A stretch of DNA of 64,000 nucleotides from Acorus gramineus. Lineage: Eukaryota > Streptophyta > Magnoliopsida > Acorales > Acoraceae. The notes below the pieces were generated by a model that was not told the DNA's origin, did not search any database, and saw only the letters and a list, made by a program, of their open reading frames with translations. A program made the position numbers and the translations under genes. The stretch lies in contig JAUJYN010000026.1 of assembly GCA_030737835.1 (NCBI GenBank), positions 1,152,131 through 1,216,130 of the forward strand, given 5' to 3'. Positions 45,341 to 56,700 of the stretch are shown here, one piece after another. Numbering within the stretch: the first letter of the stretch is position 1; each line of letters starts with the position of its first letter.

Positions 45341-46616
45341 CTGCAAGACAGACATTTATATGGTGAGTTAAAATCCACAACTACTACCAAAGACATCAAA
45401 ATTCACAAAACCCACAAACAAACAACCAACACTCGGGCAAACGTGCATACGACCCGCACGCACGCTAGCCTGAGCACCCCGGCAACCACCCGCATGGCCG
45501 GCAACCACCCGCACGGTCACCCGACCGCCCGGGTGCACCGCCGCGCCTCAGCCAACGCACCCCGCGCCCCGCCGGGCCCCCTGCCCGCCGCCTGAACACG
45601 CCGCCGCACCACCCGGGCCACCGCGCGTCCACTGCGCCCAGCCGCAGCAGCCCGCGCGCGCCCCGAACGCCTCGCGCCGGCCCGCGAGCACCCCGCACGC
45701 CCCCGGGCGTAGCGCCTCACCCCGCGCGCACCTCCGCCACCTGACCGCGCCCCGCGCGCACCACAGCCGCCTCGCCGCGCCCCGCGCGCACAACCACTAC
45801 CTCGGCGCGCCCCCAGCACCCGCACGCCCAGCATCGCCAACCCGTCCAGCGCGCCCAGCACGCACTCTGCGCGCATCGCCGCTCGCATCCCTCCCCACAC
45901 CAGCCGCTCGACCAGCCCCTGCACGCACAGCTCGCCACCAGCTCCTCGCGCACAGCTGCTCGACCAGCACCAAGCGCACAGCACCGAGCACACCCAGCAC
46001 GACCAGCACGCACTCGCACAGTACCAAGCACACCCAGCACGACCGCCCGCGCGCACGCACACGCGCACGTCCGCGCGCGCCCAGCCTGCGCGCTGCCTGA
46101 GCTGCTGCCGCTGCTGCCTGCTGCCCGGAACAGACCCCCACTGCCCGAGTACCTCCTCCACCACCCAATGGCCTCCGACGGCCTCCGACCGCCCCCAACC
46201 ACCTCCGACGACCTCCCACAGCCGCCGACCACCTCCCAAACACAAATACCCCCTCCTATTAAGCATCTAAGCATGAAAAAGAGGGAAAGAAAGCTTACCA
46301 AGGGGGAGGAAGAGGTGACCGGGTGCTCTCCGCGCACCAAAACCTTTCTCAAAGGCCCTCCTACGCCCCGATCTATCTCGGCCCTCGAAACGGCCCAAAA
46401 CAGAGGAGAAAGGAGGGAGGACGGGGAGGCTAGGATCGCCGGAATCGGGATTTGAAGGCACCGGGGTGTAGATCGGGACCCGATCTACACTTCTTAGGTT
46501 TTGGGTTTTTGGTTTTGAGGGGTCTAAGGCCTTCAAAAGGGAGAAAAATGAGAGAGAGGAGAGAGGGAAAGGTTGGTAGGGATGATGAATAGTGATTTCG
46601 AAATTTAGATCCCACA

Positions 46617-46624
46617 TATATATA
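46617..46624 (-). promoter_or_regulatory. TATATATA box in the U3 of the innermost solo LTR
   Basis: It lies about 265 bases from the LTR start on the minus strand. This fits a retroelement core promoter. Confidence 0.4.
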
Positions 46625-46891
46625 GTGAGCGACTTAAAAACCCAGATACGCCCCGGAACTGTGAAATTTCAGAAACGTTGCCGAAATTCGATGAAATTTT
46701 CGTGAGAGGCCTAAAATGGCACCAGGACACCAAATATGCAGTTAGATTTCAAATCAGAGTCCTCTAACTCAGGACGATAGCTAACAGTCCAAAAATTAGC
46801 GGTTCCGATCGAAAATCGAAAAAATTGAAAAACTGCCAGAACGCTCCAACGGTTACCAGCAGGTTAAAAGTGACACAAATATAACAACGAA

Positions 46892-47864
46892 TGATAGCAT
46901 CGCGTCTCTTTATTCGCGACCAATGTGGGGCAAACGTGACTGTATCCACAACTGTGCTTACATGCCGCCAGAGATAGGCCACTCATCACAACCATTGGAA
47001 CTCCGGCATCCTGCACTCCATGGGCAGATTCATCACGGGGAGTCCACGCTCTCGTCATCATTTAGCAGCACTCTCCCGGTGTGGCCTCTACCTGGTAGCC
47101 TCCCAAGCCCGCTATCTCTGCCATATGGGCGCACCACAAGCATAGGATCTGGGAGCACCTCACAGGGCTCTGGCCTCAACCGGGCAGCTACAACACACAA
47201 TGATTTATCGAAGCGACTCCAGATGCCTATGGAACCCTGTCCACTAGCGATCGCCCACTGAGCTGCAATAGGACGCACCCAATCCCGATCGTACGCATCA
47301 CCACACCCAACCGTGATGCATCGGAGCAAACTGCGAACCCACCCCTCCCAGACGGAAGGTAAGAACTGGCGCTGAGGTGAGCCTTCGCTTAAACTCCAGG
47401 AAGCTCTCCTCGCAAGACGGGGACCATTCGAACCGGACATCCTTCCGAGCGAGGCGGTTAGGAGGTACAGCCATCTTCGAGAAACCCTCGACAAACCTCC
47501 CGCAATAACCCGCCAAGCCCAGGAAGCTCCGAATCTCTGTGGGGGTTCGACGGTCGACGCCAATTTGACACGGCGAGCGTCTTATCCGGGTCCACAGATA
47601 TGCCCTCGCCAGAAAATCACGTGGCCCAGAAAGGCCATACTCTCCAACCAAAACTCGCACTTAATCCACCATCAATTTGATGCTTCTAAGGTATTCCTTG
47701 ACTGGGAAAAGAAACCTCGGGAGAGCACCATGAGGTCCCGATATAGGATACCCCGACAACCAAACAAGGAACACGGAGTACCCTAGCCCGGGTCTCAACG
47801 CTGACCTCACACGGCCCCTTAAACCAGAAAAGGAACACTAGAAGAAGACATCACCCTTAAAGAA
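46892..47864 (-). pseudogene. Pol relic: reverse transcriptase-RNase H junction
   Basis: At 47298-47660 on the minus strand the conserved chromovirus stretch RTPTEIRSFLGLAGYC is followed by RFVEGFSKMAVPPNRL, FEWSPSCEESF and LTSAPVLTF. This is the end of the reverse transcriptase palm and connection, leading into an RNase H start. The part at 46892-47297 matches the unassigned zone of 28470-28860. A copy of the shared GGGTCTC module lies at about 47700-47815. This block comes before the IDDLFDQL block in transcription order, the reverse of the normal pol order. Broken. Confidence 0.72.
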
Positions 47865-48221
47865 CACTACTAACCCCACTGGATCATCTACATCTAGATA
47901 ATCACCCATCGATATCCTTCAACATCCATCACAAGACCGGACCCAACATCTTTGGGAACGGTCGAACAACAATTGGGTCACGAGACGTCGCGTCTTCGCC
48001 TCATCCACACCCTCACTCCCGAAAGGAGGAAACTTGGGACTTTGGGAGAGACTTAGACTGCTCTACACCCCTGGTCCACCGGTAGCCTCTCCCCGCTCCG
48101 TAGCTTACCTGGTACAGGATAGCCTGTCTAACGCCGGGGCTGTACTACACGGATCTGACGAAGGGGAGAACGATTCCACGCTCGCGACATCATTCAATAA
48201 CCCTCTCCCGGGTAGCCTCTA
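47865..48221 (-). mobile_element. LTR fragment embedded in the internal region
   Basis: It matches LTR sequence such as 15345-15550 and 15700-15760 (GGATCATCTACATCTAGATAA and the CACACCCTCACTCC motif). It is fused directly to gag at about 48222. There is no target duplication, so it arose by recombination or template switching rather than insertion. Confidence 0.65.
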
Positions 48222-48591
48222 GCTCCACCTCCCACACCAGGGGATCCTGAGCTCTCTCCGCTGGAATCACCACGGGGACTGGGGGTACGTCTGGTACCAC
48301 AGGCGGATCTGCCATTAAGGGGACCTGTGGAACTGCCTCGCGGGCCGCCCTCAGCTCCTGAATCTCCCGTGCCTGCTCTGCCAACACTCTAGCCTGGGCC
48401 TCCAGTGCCCTCGCCTGAGTCTCCACCAAATCTGTTATCCGAGCGAACGCACGTTTCCATGCAGGAGGCTCCTGCGCCGATCCTGGCCTCACAGCCGTGG
48501 ACTCTCCAGTAGCATCCTCGCCTCTGGTAGGTCCAGAAACCTCCAAAGGTCGAGAGGGACCATGTCCGCGCCGTCCTCTGCGAGGAGGCAT
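48222..48591 (-). pseudogene. Gag N-terminal relic
   Basis: It starts with an ATG at 48589-48591, 102 bases after the primer site, and reads MPPRRGRRGHGPSRP, the typical start of plant gypsy gag. A heptad-like stretch follows (VETQARALEAQARVLAEQAR), probably a coiled coil. About 123 residues are visible before the fusion to LTR-derived sequence. The capsid and nucleocapsid parts are missing. It is the best preserved gag start in the window; the plus-strand elements keep only its first residues. Confidence 0.75.
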
Positions 48592-48693
48592 ATCAGCAAC
48601 CCAAGAAAACCAGACACTAGGATCAGAATACTCATATAGAAATCCTAGGACTCATCTCTACGAAAAGAAGACCATTGGCTCTGACAGGACCAG

Positions 48694-48705
48694 GCTCTGA
48701 TACCA
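48694..48705 (-). other. Primer binding site, initiator tRNA-Met
   Basis: On the minus strand TGGTATCAGAGC lies six bases after the LTR end at 48711. Confidence 0.9.
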
Positions 48706-49220
48706 ACTTTTGTCACGCCCCGGGCGTCCCCGGGACGCGGCAAGTGTATATATGATATCAGCAGTCTAAACAGGAGGTCAATAACATACCCTAAACAACA
48801 TCAATATGAACACAGACAACAATGAAGCTGACAGGATATATACACAAATAGCGGAAGCTAAAAGACTGAGTCTGTAATTCAAAAACATATTACAGACTCG
48901 ATACATAATCAACTGTCCTGTGAGAGCCAATATATATACAACGACATCCAAATATAATACAACCGCGTGCCCAAGCACGGAATATAATACATACAATAAA
49001 AAGGGATGCTGATAGCCTCTGATACTCACGGGACGTGGCGCTACTCCGCTACTGATGAAGTCCCTCGGGGAGCTCCTCCTTCAGATCCGACTCAGACAAC
49101 ACTGGAGAATAATATATGCGAGGGGTGAGCCACACGCTCAGTGAATAGCACAACCCATGCATCACAATTTATATTAACCACAATTTTATTATTCACGCCT
49201 CAAAGTGGCAGGAACTGCAC

Positions 49221-49685
49221 AAATCCAGTGGGTCGCTACATCGCCGACCCACCACACCCTCACCCTCACCCCTCAATAGGTGACATAGGATATTGGGACT
49301 TACTAAGCTGTTAATCATCCTTGGTCCACAACTACACAAACCAGTGGGTCGCTACATCGCCGACCCACCACACCCTCACCCCTCAATAGGTGACATAGGA
49401 TATTGGGACTTACAAACCAGTGGGTCGCTACATCGCCGACCCACCACACCCTCACCCTCACCCTCAATAGGTGACATAGGATATTGGGACTGATAATCAT
49501 CAATACACAAATCCAGTGGGTCGCTACATCGCCGACCCACCACACCCTCACCCTCACCCCTCAATAGGTGACATAGGATATTGGGACTGATAATCATCAC
49601 TACACAAATCCAGTGGGTCGCTACATCGCCGACCCACCACACCCTCACCCTCACCCCTCAATAGGTGACATAAGATATTGGGACT
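49221..49685 (-). repeat. Tandem repeat in the LTR, five units
   Basis: These are the same units as at 39191-39675, with slightly different spacing. The equal unit number shows the array existed before insertion. Confidence 0.88.
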
Positions 49686-50425
49686 GACTAGGCTGTTGGT
49701 CACCCTTGGTCCACCGATAGTCTCTCCTCCACTCCGTAGGCCACTTGGCCACTCCCACATTCAGCACAGTCCGTCCCAAATCAGGAGGTGCCTACTGATG
49801 GGAGCCCTCTCACGGGACGGCCTTTCCAACGCTGGGGCAGTCTCTACACGGATCCAACGAAGGGAACAGAACAGCCTATCCATACGCATATGATCCACTC
49901 GGATCCGCCGACAACACATCTCAACAACTCTAATGTCATGAATTCTTCAGAATTCCTCCAGGGCGCATAACCAAGATGCGGGGAACATATATTAATATTA
50001 TCGGGAAAAGAAACCTTGGGAGGGCACCATGAGGTCCCGATATAGGACATCCCGACAACCAAACAAGGAACACGGAGTACCCTAGCCCGGGTCTCAATGT
50101 TGACCTCGCAAGGCCCTTAATATTCCCTAAGGCATGCTAAAAATATCATAAGTTCACATTTAATTTAATAAATCAAACTAATAGGATGCATGCATAGGTC
50201 GAGGCTTTCCTAGCATGATAACAAGGTGTCAGGATGCATAGCTCTTACACATATCCTGAGGGTGCAAGTCCCTAACATACAAGGTCTAGGGTGGCATGCA
50301 TAATACATATTAATCATGCTTGCACATATTTACAAGTCAATATAAAACTATGGTGCCCCAGGGGAGGACGGTATACGCCCAAGTGCATATCACGCCTCCC
50401 TACTGGGTTGGATTGTCCCACTCAC

Positions 50426-50461
50426 CAATACCCGGGTCGTCGCGTGACCGTCCGTCAAGAT
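50426..50461 (-). other. Conserved 36-nt segment with splice-like borders
   Basis: On the minus strand TTGCAG precedes and GTGAGT follows. Confidence 0.5.
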
Positions 50462-53224
50462 CTGCAAGACAGGTATTTAACACGGTGAGTAAAACACACA
50501 AATACACACAAAAATACTCTAAAATACCCCACACTCGGACAAACGTACATACGGCCCGTACGTACGCGAGTCCGAGCACCCCGACACACTCTTGAACCCC
50601 CGGGCAGCCATACGCACGGCCACCCGCACGCGCACGCACGAATGCGCAGGCACGCACGCACGCACCCCGGCACCATCGGCGCACTACCGCGCGCCTCCCC
50701 GCCCGCCCAGACGCGCAGCCGCACGCACGCGCACGTTCGCGCGCGCCCGCGCGCACCGCGCGTCCAGCCCGCGCCCCACGCGCAGCACCCCGCGCACGCG
50801 CATGCACGCACGCGCACGCGCGCGCACACTGGTCCCCAGCTCCGCGCCCAAGCGCATGCCAGGGCACCCTGCCCCGCACCCAGGCGCCCAGCCCGCGCGC
50901 GCACACGCTCGCGCGCACGCCCATTCGCACCCCCGCTCGCGCCTGCACCCGCACGCACCCTCGCACCCGCGCGACTGCGCCCCTGCCAGCGCCCGCTTGC
51001 GCGCGCACCTGCGCGCGCAAGCGCGCAGACCGCGCCCAGCGCGCGCCCAAGCCATTCTAACCCCTTTTTCACCCATCCCAACTCCTCACATACACCCAAA
51101 CCCAACTACCTAGCAAGCATGACTTTCCCACAACCCCCTTTAAGCCAAAAAACCAAGAAAAGAAGGGGAGGAGCTCACTTTGGAGGGGGAACAAAAGGGG
51201 GAGGTTCGGGGGCCCTCGACGCACCCAACCGCCACCACCACCACCACCACCACCTCTTCGGCCTCCTCAGCCTCCTCTTCAGCCGAAAATCAGGGGGGGG
51301 GGAGATCCATGCAAAGAGAGAGCTTGAGAGAGAGGGGAACACCGAACATCAACACAAGAACACAAGATTTACCACCACCTCCTCCACCACCTCATCCTTC
51401 TCATTGGGGGCATTCCATCAAACACATGGGGGGTGTGTTTGCAAGTGAGAAAGAGAGCAAAAAGTGCTGGTCGGAAGATTTGGGAGGGGAGAGAGAGAGA
51501 GAGAGATATTTATCAAAATATCTTAAGGGGGAATTACTAAGTCGCCCTTCGACTAGAAATTCTGCGCAAGCTTCACTGGAACAGCCATAACTTCCTCGAT
51601 ACAGCTCCGAATTGCTTGATTCCAAGACCGATGGAAAGCTAAGAAGATTATCTACAACTTTCATGTTCATGGCAAGATCAGATAATCTCTCCAGCTAATC
51701 CGAAATTAGAGCTAAACATGGAACAGGGCTGCTGCCAGAATTTCCATCCCCGGGGTATACTTGGAAAAATACCCATAACTTTTACTACAAGAATCCAGTT
51801 GGTCTAATTCCACTTCTGTACGAAAGCTAACTCAAAACTGGACATCTCATAATAAAATCACAATTAAACCTCTTCATCTTGGATTTTAACAAAATCAAAT
51901 CCAAATACCAAATCAGGAATACATAACTTAGAGAAAAAAAAAATTATGTACCCAAATCTTCAAACAGAGCGCTCCAAATGACACAGACACAACAAGTCAC
52001 GCCCCAAGGTGGCCGTCCCTGAGACGCGGCAATGGTATATAATATCAGCAGTCTATACAGGAGATCAATAACATACTCTAACAACATCAAAATGACAACA
52101 CAGACAATAAGGTGGCTGACATAATATACATACAAATAGCGGAAGCTCAAACGACTGAGTCTGTAATTCAAAAGACATATTACAGACCCGATACATAATC
52201 AACTGTCCTGTGAGAGCCAATATATATACAACGACATCCAAATATAATACAAACGTGTGCCCAAGCACAGGATACAATACATACAATCAAAAGGGGATGC
52301 TGATGACCTCTCACTCGTAGAACGTGACGCTGCTCCACTACTGCTGATGTGCCTCAGGGAGCTCCTCCTTCAGATCCGACTCAGATATCACTGGAGAAAA
52401 ATATATGCGAGGGGTGAGCCACACGCTCAGTGAATAGCACAACCCATGCATCACAATTCATATCAACCTTATACAATTCATAGTCCTTAACACGGGAGCA
52501 GCAACAACATTCTAATGGGTCGTTTCATCGCCAACCCACCACACCCTCACCCTCACCCTCAAGGGGTGACATGGGTCTTTTGGGATTGACTAGGCTGTTA
52601 ATCACCCTTGGTCCACCGATAGCCTCTCCTCCACTCCGTAGCTCGCCTGGTCTACTCCCACGATCAGCACAGTCCGACGCATCGGAGGTACCTACAGATG
52701 GGAGCCCTCTGTCAGGAGAGCCTGTCTAACGCTGGGGAGTCCCTCCACGGATCCAACGAAGGGAAGAGAAACAGCCTACCCACACGGATATGATCCTCTT
52801 GGATCCGTCGACATCGCTTCCTAACATTCTAATGTCATGAATTCATAAGAATTCCTCCACGGCGCATAACTAAGATGCGGGGAACCATATATTATAACCA
52901 CAAGGTTATAATATTCTCTAAGGCATGCTAATAACCATATGCTCGCATTGATTTAAATAAATTAAACTAAATGGGAAACATGCGTAGGTCGAGGCTTTCC
53001 TAGCATGAAAACATGGTATCAGGATGCGTAGGCCTCTATACATAATATAAGGGTGCATATCCCTAGCATACAAAGTCTAAGGCGGCATGGATACAACATA
53101 ATGATCATGCATAGCACAGTTACATTTATTACAACTTAATACGCAATTATGGTGCCCCAGGGGAGGGCAATGCACGCCTACGTGCATCGAACGCCTCCCT
53201 ACTGAGTTGGATTGTCCCACTCAC

Positions 53225-53260
53225 CAAAACCCGGGTCGTCGCGTGACCGCCCGTCAATAT
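53225..53260 (-). other. Conserved 36-nt segment with splice-like borders
   Basis: On the minus strand TTGCAG precedes and GTGAGT follows. It lies in the solo LTR at 38673-54635. Confidence 0.5.
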
Positions 53261-54260
53261 CTGCAAGACAGGGCATTCAACACGGTGAGCAAAATACACC
53301 ATTACATAAGAAATACACTCTAAATACCCAACACTCGGACAAGCATGCATACGGGCCCGCACACACGCGAGCACGCGCGCACGCACGCGAGTCCGAGTGC
53401 CCCGACACTCTTCCGAACCCACAGGCAGCCATACGCACGGCCACCCGCACGCGCACGCCCGAAGGCGCACGCACGCACGCGCCCCTGCGCCCCGGGCGCA
53501 CTGCCGCGCCCCAGCCCGCGCGCCCAGACGCGCTGCCGTGCTCCTGCCCGCGCGTCCAGCCCCAAGTGCACCCGCGCGCACTGCGCCCTAGCGCAGCACC
53601 TCGCGCGCACACCCGCATGCACTGCGCCCCCCACTCAGCACATCGCGCGCAGGCCCCTATCGCGCCCGACTGCGCGCGCCAGCCCTGCCTGCGCGCCCAG
53701 ACTCGCGCGCACGCGCGCGGATGACCCCGCACGCGCGCCCGAGCCCTTCCTACTCCCTTCCTCAACCCTCCCACACCCCTAACACACATGCATACCATGC
53801 ATACACCATTTCACACCCTAACAAGCATCTAATCCTAGCTAGGGGAGGAGGAAAGCTTACCCAAAGGAGGAAGAACCAACGGAGGAACTCGGGTGCCCTT
53901 CGCGCACCGAATCGCCACCACCAAGACCTCCACCACCAAGACTCTTCTCAGCCCTAGCAAAGGCTGAAATCAGGGGAGAAGGGGAGCCTTGAGAGGGAGG
54001 CAAACAAAGGGGAATGCAAAATAAAAACCATAGGAAGGTAGATCCAACCCTTACCTATCTTTTCTCCTTCTAGGGCTTTTCTTTTCTTCCACTCTTACTA
54101 GATCAAAAAGAGGAATTAAAGAGAAGGGATGTGAGGGTTTGTGTGAGTGAAAGAGAGAAGAAGAAGATGAACATGAAGGGGCTGCACGCCTAAGTGAAGC
54201 TCCCACACACACACACACACTCACACACTTAGCCACTTAGGGTTTTTGGTCTTTTGGGAA

Positions 54261-54386
54261 CTTTGACCTTAGGTCAACCCATCCACACAAACAAACAAAA
54301 CCAATTGACCAAGTCAAGGGTCAAACTTGACTTGGTCAAAGTCCTCTTTGACTTGGTCAAGTCTCCCAATGACTTTTCGCTTGGTC
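54261..54386 (-). promoter_or_regulatory. W-box cluster in the U3 of a solo LTR
   Basis: About ten TTGAC cores occur on both strands in 126 bases. This is the counterpart of 3797-3896, inverted. Confidence 0.58.
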
Positions 54387-54640
54387 AAAACCCGGATACG
54401 ATTCAGAACTGTGAAATTCTGAACGTTACCGGAATTCAATGAAATTTTCGTGAGTGGCTTGAAATGGCACCAGGACACGTAATGTTCAGTTAGATTTTCA
54501 ATCGGAGTCCTCAGGCTCAGGATGATAGCAAGAAGTCTGAAATTTTAGCGGTTCCGATCGAAAAAAGAAAAAGTTGAAAAACTGCCAGAATGCTCCAATG
54601 GTGACCAGAAGGCTAAAAGTGACACATATATAACAGCTAT

Positions 54641-56681
54641 AGTATGAAAAACTATGCAATGCATGATTAATATGATATAACCATGCAACATTAGACCTTG
54701 TATGCTAGGGATATGCACTCATATATCATGTATAGAGGCCCATACATGCCTAGACACCATGTCCCTTGATAGGAAAGCCCCTATCTATGCATGTTTCCCA
54801 TTTAGTTTAATTTATTTAAATCAAATGTGATCATATTGTTATAAGCATGCCTTAGAGAATATTATAACCTTGTTGTTATAATATATGTCTCCCCGCATCT
54901 TAGTTATGCGCCCTGGAGGAATTCTTGAGAATTCATGACATTAGTAGTGTTACAAATCGTTGTCGACAGATCCAAGAGGATAGTATACGTGCGAGTAGGC
55001 TGTCTTCTCCTTTTGGTTGGATCCGATGTAGGGACTCCCCGGCGTTGGAAAGCTGACCTGACAGAGGGCTCCCGTCCGTAGGTACTACCGATGCATTCGG
55101 AAGAGTACTGATAGTGGGAGTATACCAGGTAGAGGTTATGGAGTGTGGGAGAGGCTACCGGGTGGACCAGGGGTGGAGAGCGGTCTAGTCTGAAATGGCA
55201 CGTGACACCCCTTAAAGGGTGAGCGTGGGGTGGATCGGCGATGATATGACCCACTAACTTGTGTAGTTACTCCTGTATAGGGACTATGACTACTTTAAGG
55301 TTAATATGAGTGTGTTGATTGTTGTTATGCCTGTGTTTTGTTATCTCAATAAGTGAGTATCGAGAGTAGTTGTTTTTCATTGGGTTTGCTTTGCGAACAT
55401 GGGATCGTTCTCCCCTTCGTTGGATCCGATGTAGGAACTTCTCGGGTTTAGTTGTCCTGACAGAGGGCTCCCATCTGTAGGTACCACCGATGCATTCGGA
55501 CGAGTACTGATCGTGGGAGTATACCAGGTACAGGCTACCCGAGGAAAGGGCTACTGGCGGACCAAGGGTGTAGAGCGATGAGTTGAGGAGACCGGGTTGT
55601 AGATACTACCGGGGAGAGGGTTAACGAATGATGCTGCAGGCGTGGGAATGGTTCTCCCCTTCGTTGGATTCGAGTAGGGACTTCCCGGCGATTACAGCTG
55701 TCCTGACAGAGGGCTCTCATCCGTAGGTACCACCGACGCGTTCGAAAGTGTACTGATCGTGGGAGTATACCAGGTAGAGGCTACGCGGGAGAGGCTACCG
55801 GTGGACCAAGGGTGTAGAGCAGTCTAAGCCTCTTCCAAAAGTCCCAATAGTCTCCCTCCTGGAGTGAGGGTAAGGATGAGGTGAAGACACATCGCCGCGT
55901 GACCCATTCGTTGTTCGACCGTTCCCATAGTTGTTGGGTCCGGTCTTGTATCAATGTTTAAAGGCATCGTTTGAGAGATTATCTAGATGTAGATGATCCA
56001 GTAGTGTGGAGTAGACCAGTAAATCCGGGTCTCTTCGATCGATGGTATGGTCTCTAGACCAGTAAATCCGGGTCTCTTCGACCGACGGTATGGTCTCTCC
56101 CCAAAAGTCCCAAAAGACTCCCTCCGGGAGTGAGGGTGGGGGTGAGGTTGGTCGCGCCGCCGCGTGACCCAGTTATCCATGGGTTTCCACCCATGTTTTC
56201 CTTGGAAGGAAATTGATTATGTATTGAATTGTAGTATGGTGATTGGTTTCTAGCCACTCACTGAGCTTGTAGCTCACCTCTCGCTTACTGTTTCTTTTCA
56301 GGGGCAGTGTTGGGCATGGAGCTGGAGCTTTCCTGTGGCGTGGTCTTATGGGCGTGGAGCGTTCTGCCGGCGGGTGGCGAGTGCGAGGCTGTCAGCATTC
56401 CTAGAGTCATTTTATGTTTGTAAATCATGCATGTGGCACATGTTGTATTTTCCTTGGTCTAGACTTGGCTCTAACAGGACAGTGATTGTGTATTCGGGTC
56501 TGTAATAATGTTTTTGATTTACAGACATTGTTTATATATTATGCTTCCTCTTTTCAGTCAGTTATCATTATCTTGCTTTGCCGCCTTGTGTATTGTTGTT
56601 GGTGTCTTTATTGACCTCAGGTATTGATAGCTGATATTATATTTTATTTTGCCACGTCTCGGGGACGCCTGGGGTGTGACA
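54641..56681 (+). mobile_element. 5' LTR of the outer element, right part
   Basis: It resumes after the GCTAT duplication and ends GGGGTGTGACA at 56681. It contains the palindrome at 54919-54934, two 43-bp repeat units (about 56011-56099) and an acceptor-like TTTCTTTTCAG ending at 56301. Segments resembling 55380-55480 and 55640-55760 repeat within it, so an internal duplication is likely. Confidence 0.82.
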
Positions 56682-56688
56682 ATAAAGA

Positions 56689-56700
56689 TGGTATTAGAGC
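56689..56700 (+). other. Primer binding site, initiator tRNA-Met, variant
   Basis: TGGTATTAGAGC sits eight bases after the LTR end. Confidence 0.8.

Larger units (their letters stand above)
43655..46886 (-). mobile_element. Solo LTR (LTR-B) inside the young element
   Basis: 3232 bp with a perfect ACGAA duplication (43650-43654 and 46887-46891). It shares the W-box-free U3 of the solo LTR at 5394-8558 and, like it, carries two copies of the internal-type module (about 44700-44810 and 44880-44995). Its palindrome has changed in both arms. It is the innermost and youngest layer of the nest. Confidence 0.9.
48711..51994 (-). mobile_element. 5' LTR of the young element
   Basis: 3284 bp, almost identical to the 3' LTR at 38679-41984. 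It has five tandem units (49221-49685), the palindrome at 49940-49955, the 36-nt segment at 50426-50461 and a CpG block (about 50560-51050). It also has an extra segment near 51410-51450 that is missing from the 3' LTR. Confidence 0.88.
38679..51995 (-). mobile_element. Ty3/gypsy chromovirus-type element with two near-complete LTRs
   Basis: A 13.3-kb element on the minus strand: 5' LTR 48711-51994, primer site 48694-48705, internal region 41985-48710 (with a 3.2-kb solo LTR inside), polypurine tract 41985-42000, 3' LTR 38679-41984. The target duplication GTCAC lies at 38674-38678 and 51996-52000, with one extra A at 51995. The two LTRs are about 97-98 per cent alike by eye over the first few hundred bases, plus indels in the CpG block. 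That makes it one of the youngest insertions here, roughly one to two million years at common plant rates. The structure is whole at the ends; the coding region is broken in many places. Confidence 0.88.
38673..54635 (-). mobile_element. Solo LTR (LTR-B), minus strand, split six bases from its end
   Basis: A perfect GCTAT duplication flanks it (38668-38672 and 54636-54640). Only the last six bases (TGTCAC, 38673-38678) lie left of the element inserted in it; the other 2.64 kb are at 51996-54635. On the minus strand it starts TGTTATATATGTGTCAC, with a W-box cluster, a CpG block (about 53350-53740), the 36-nt segment and the palindrome at 52839-52854. Confidence 0.88.

Noticed and set aside
47298-47660. 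Functional reverse transcriptase gene
   Set aside because: It is a short relic within a broken element, without the catalytic core.
48222-48591. Host gene for a proline/arginine-rich protein
   Set aside because: Its position 102 bases after the primer site and its MPPRRGRRG start identify it as gag.
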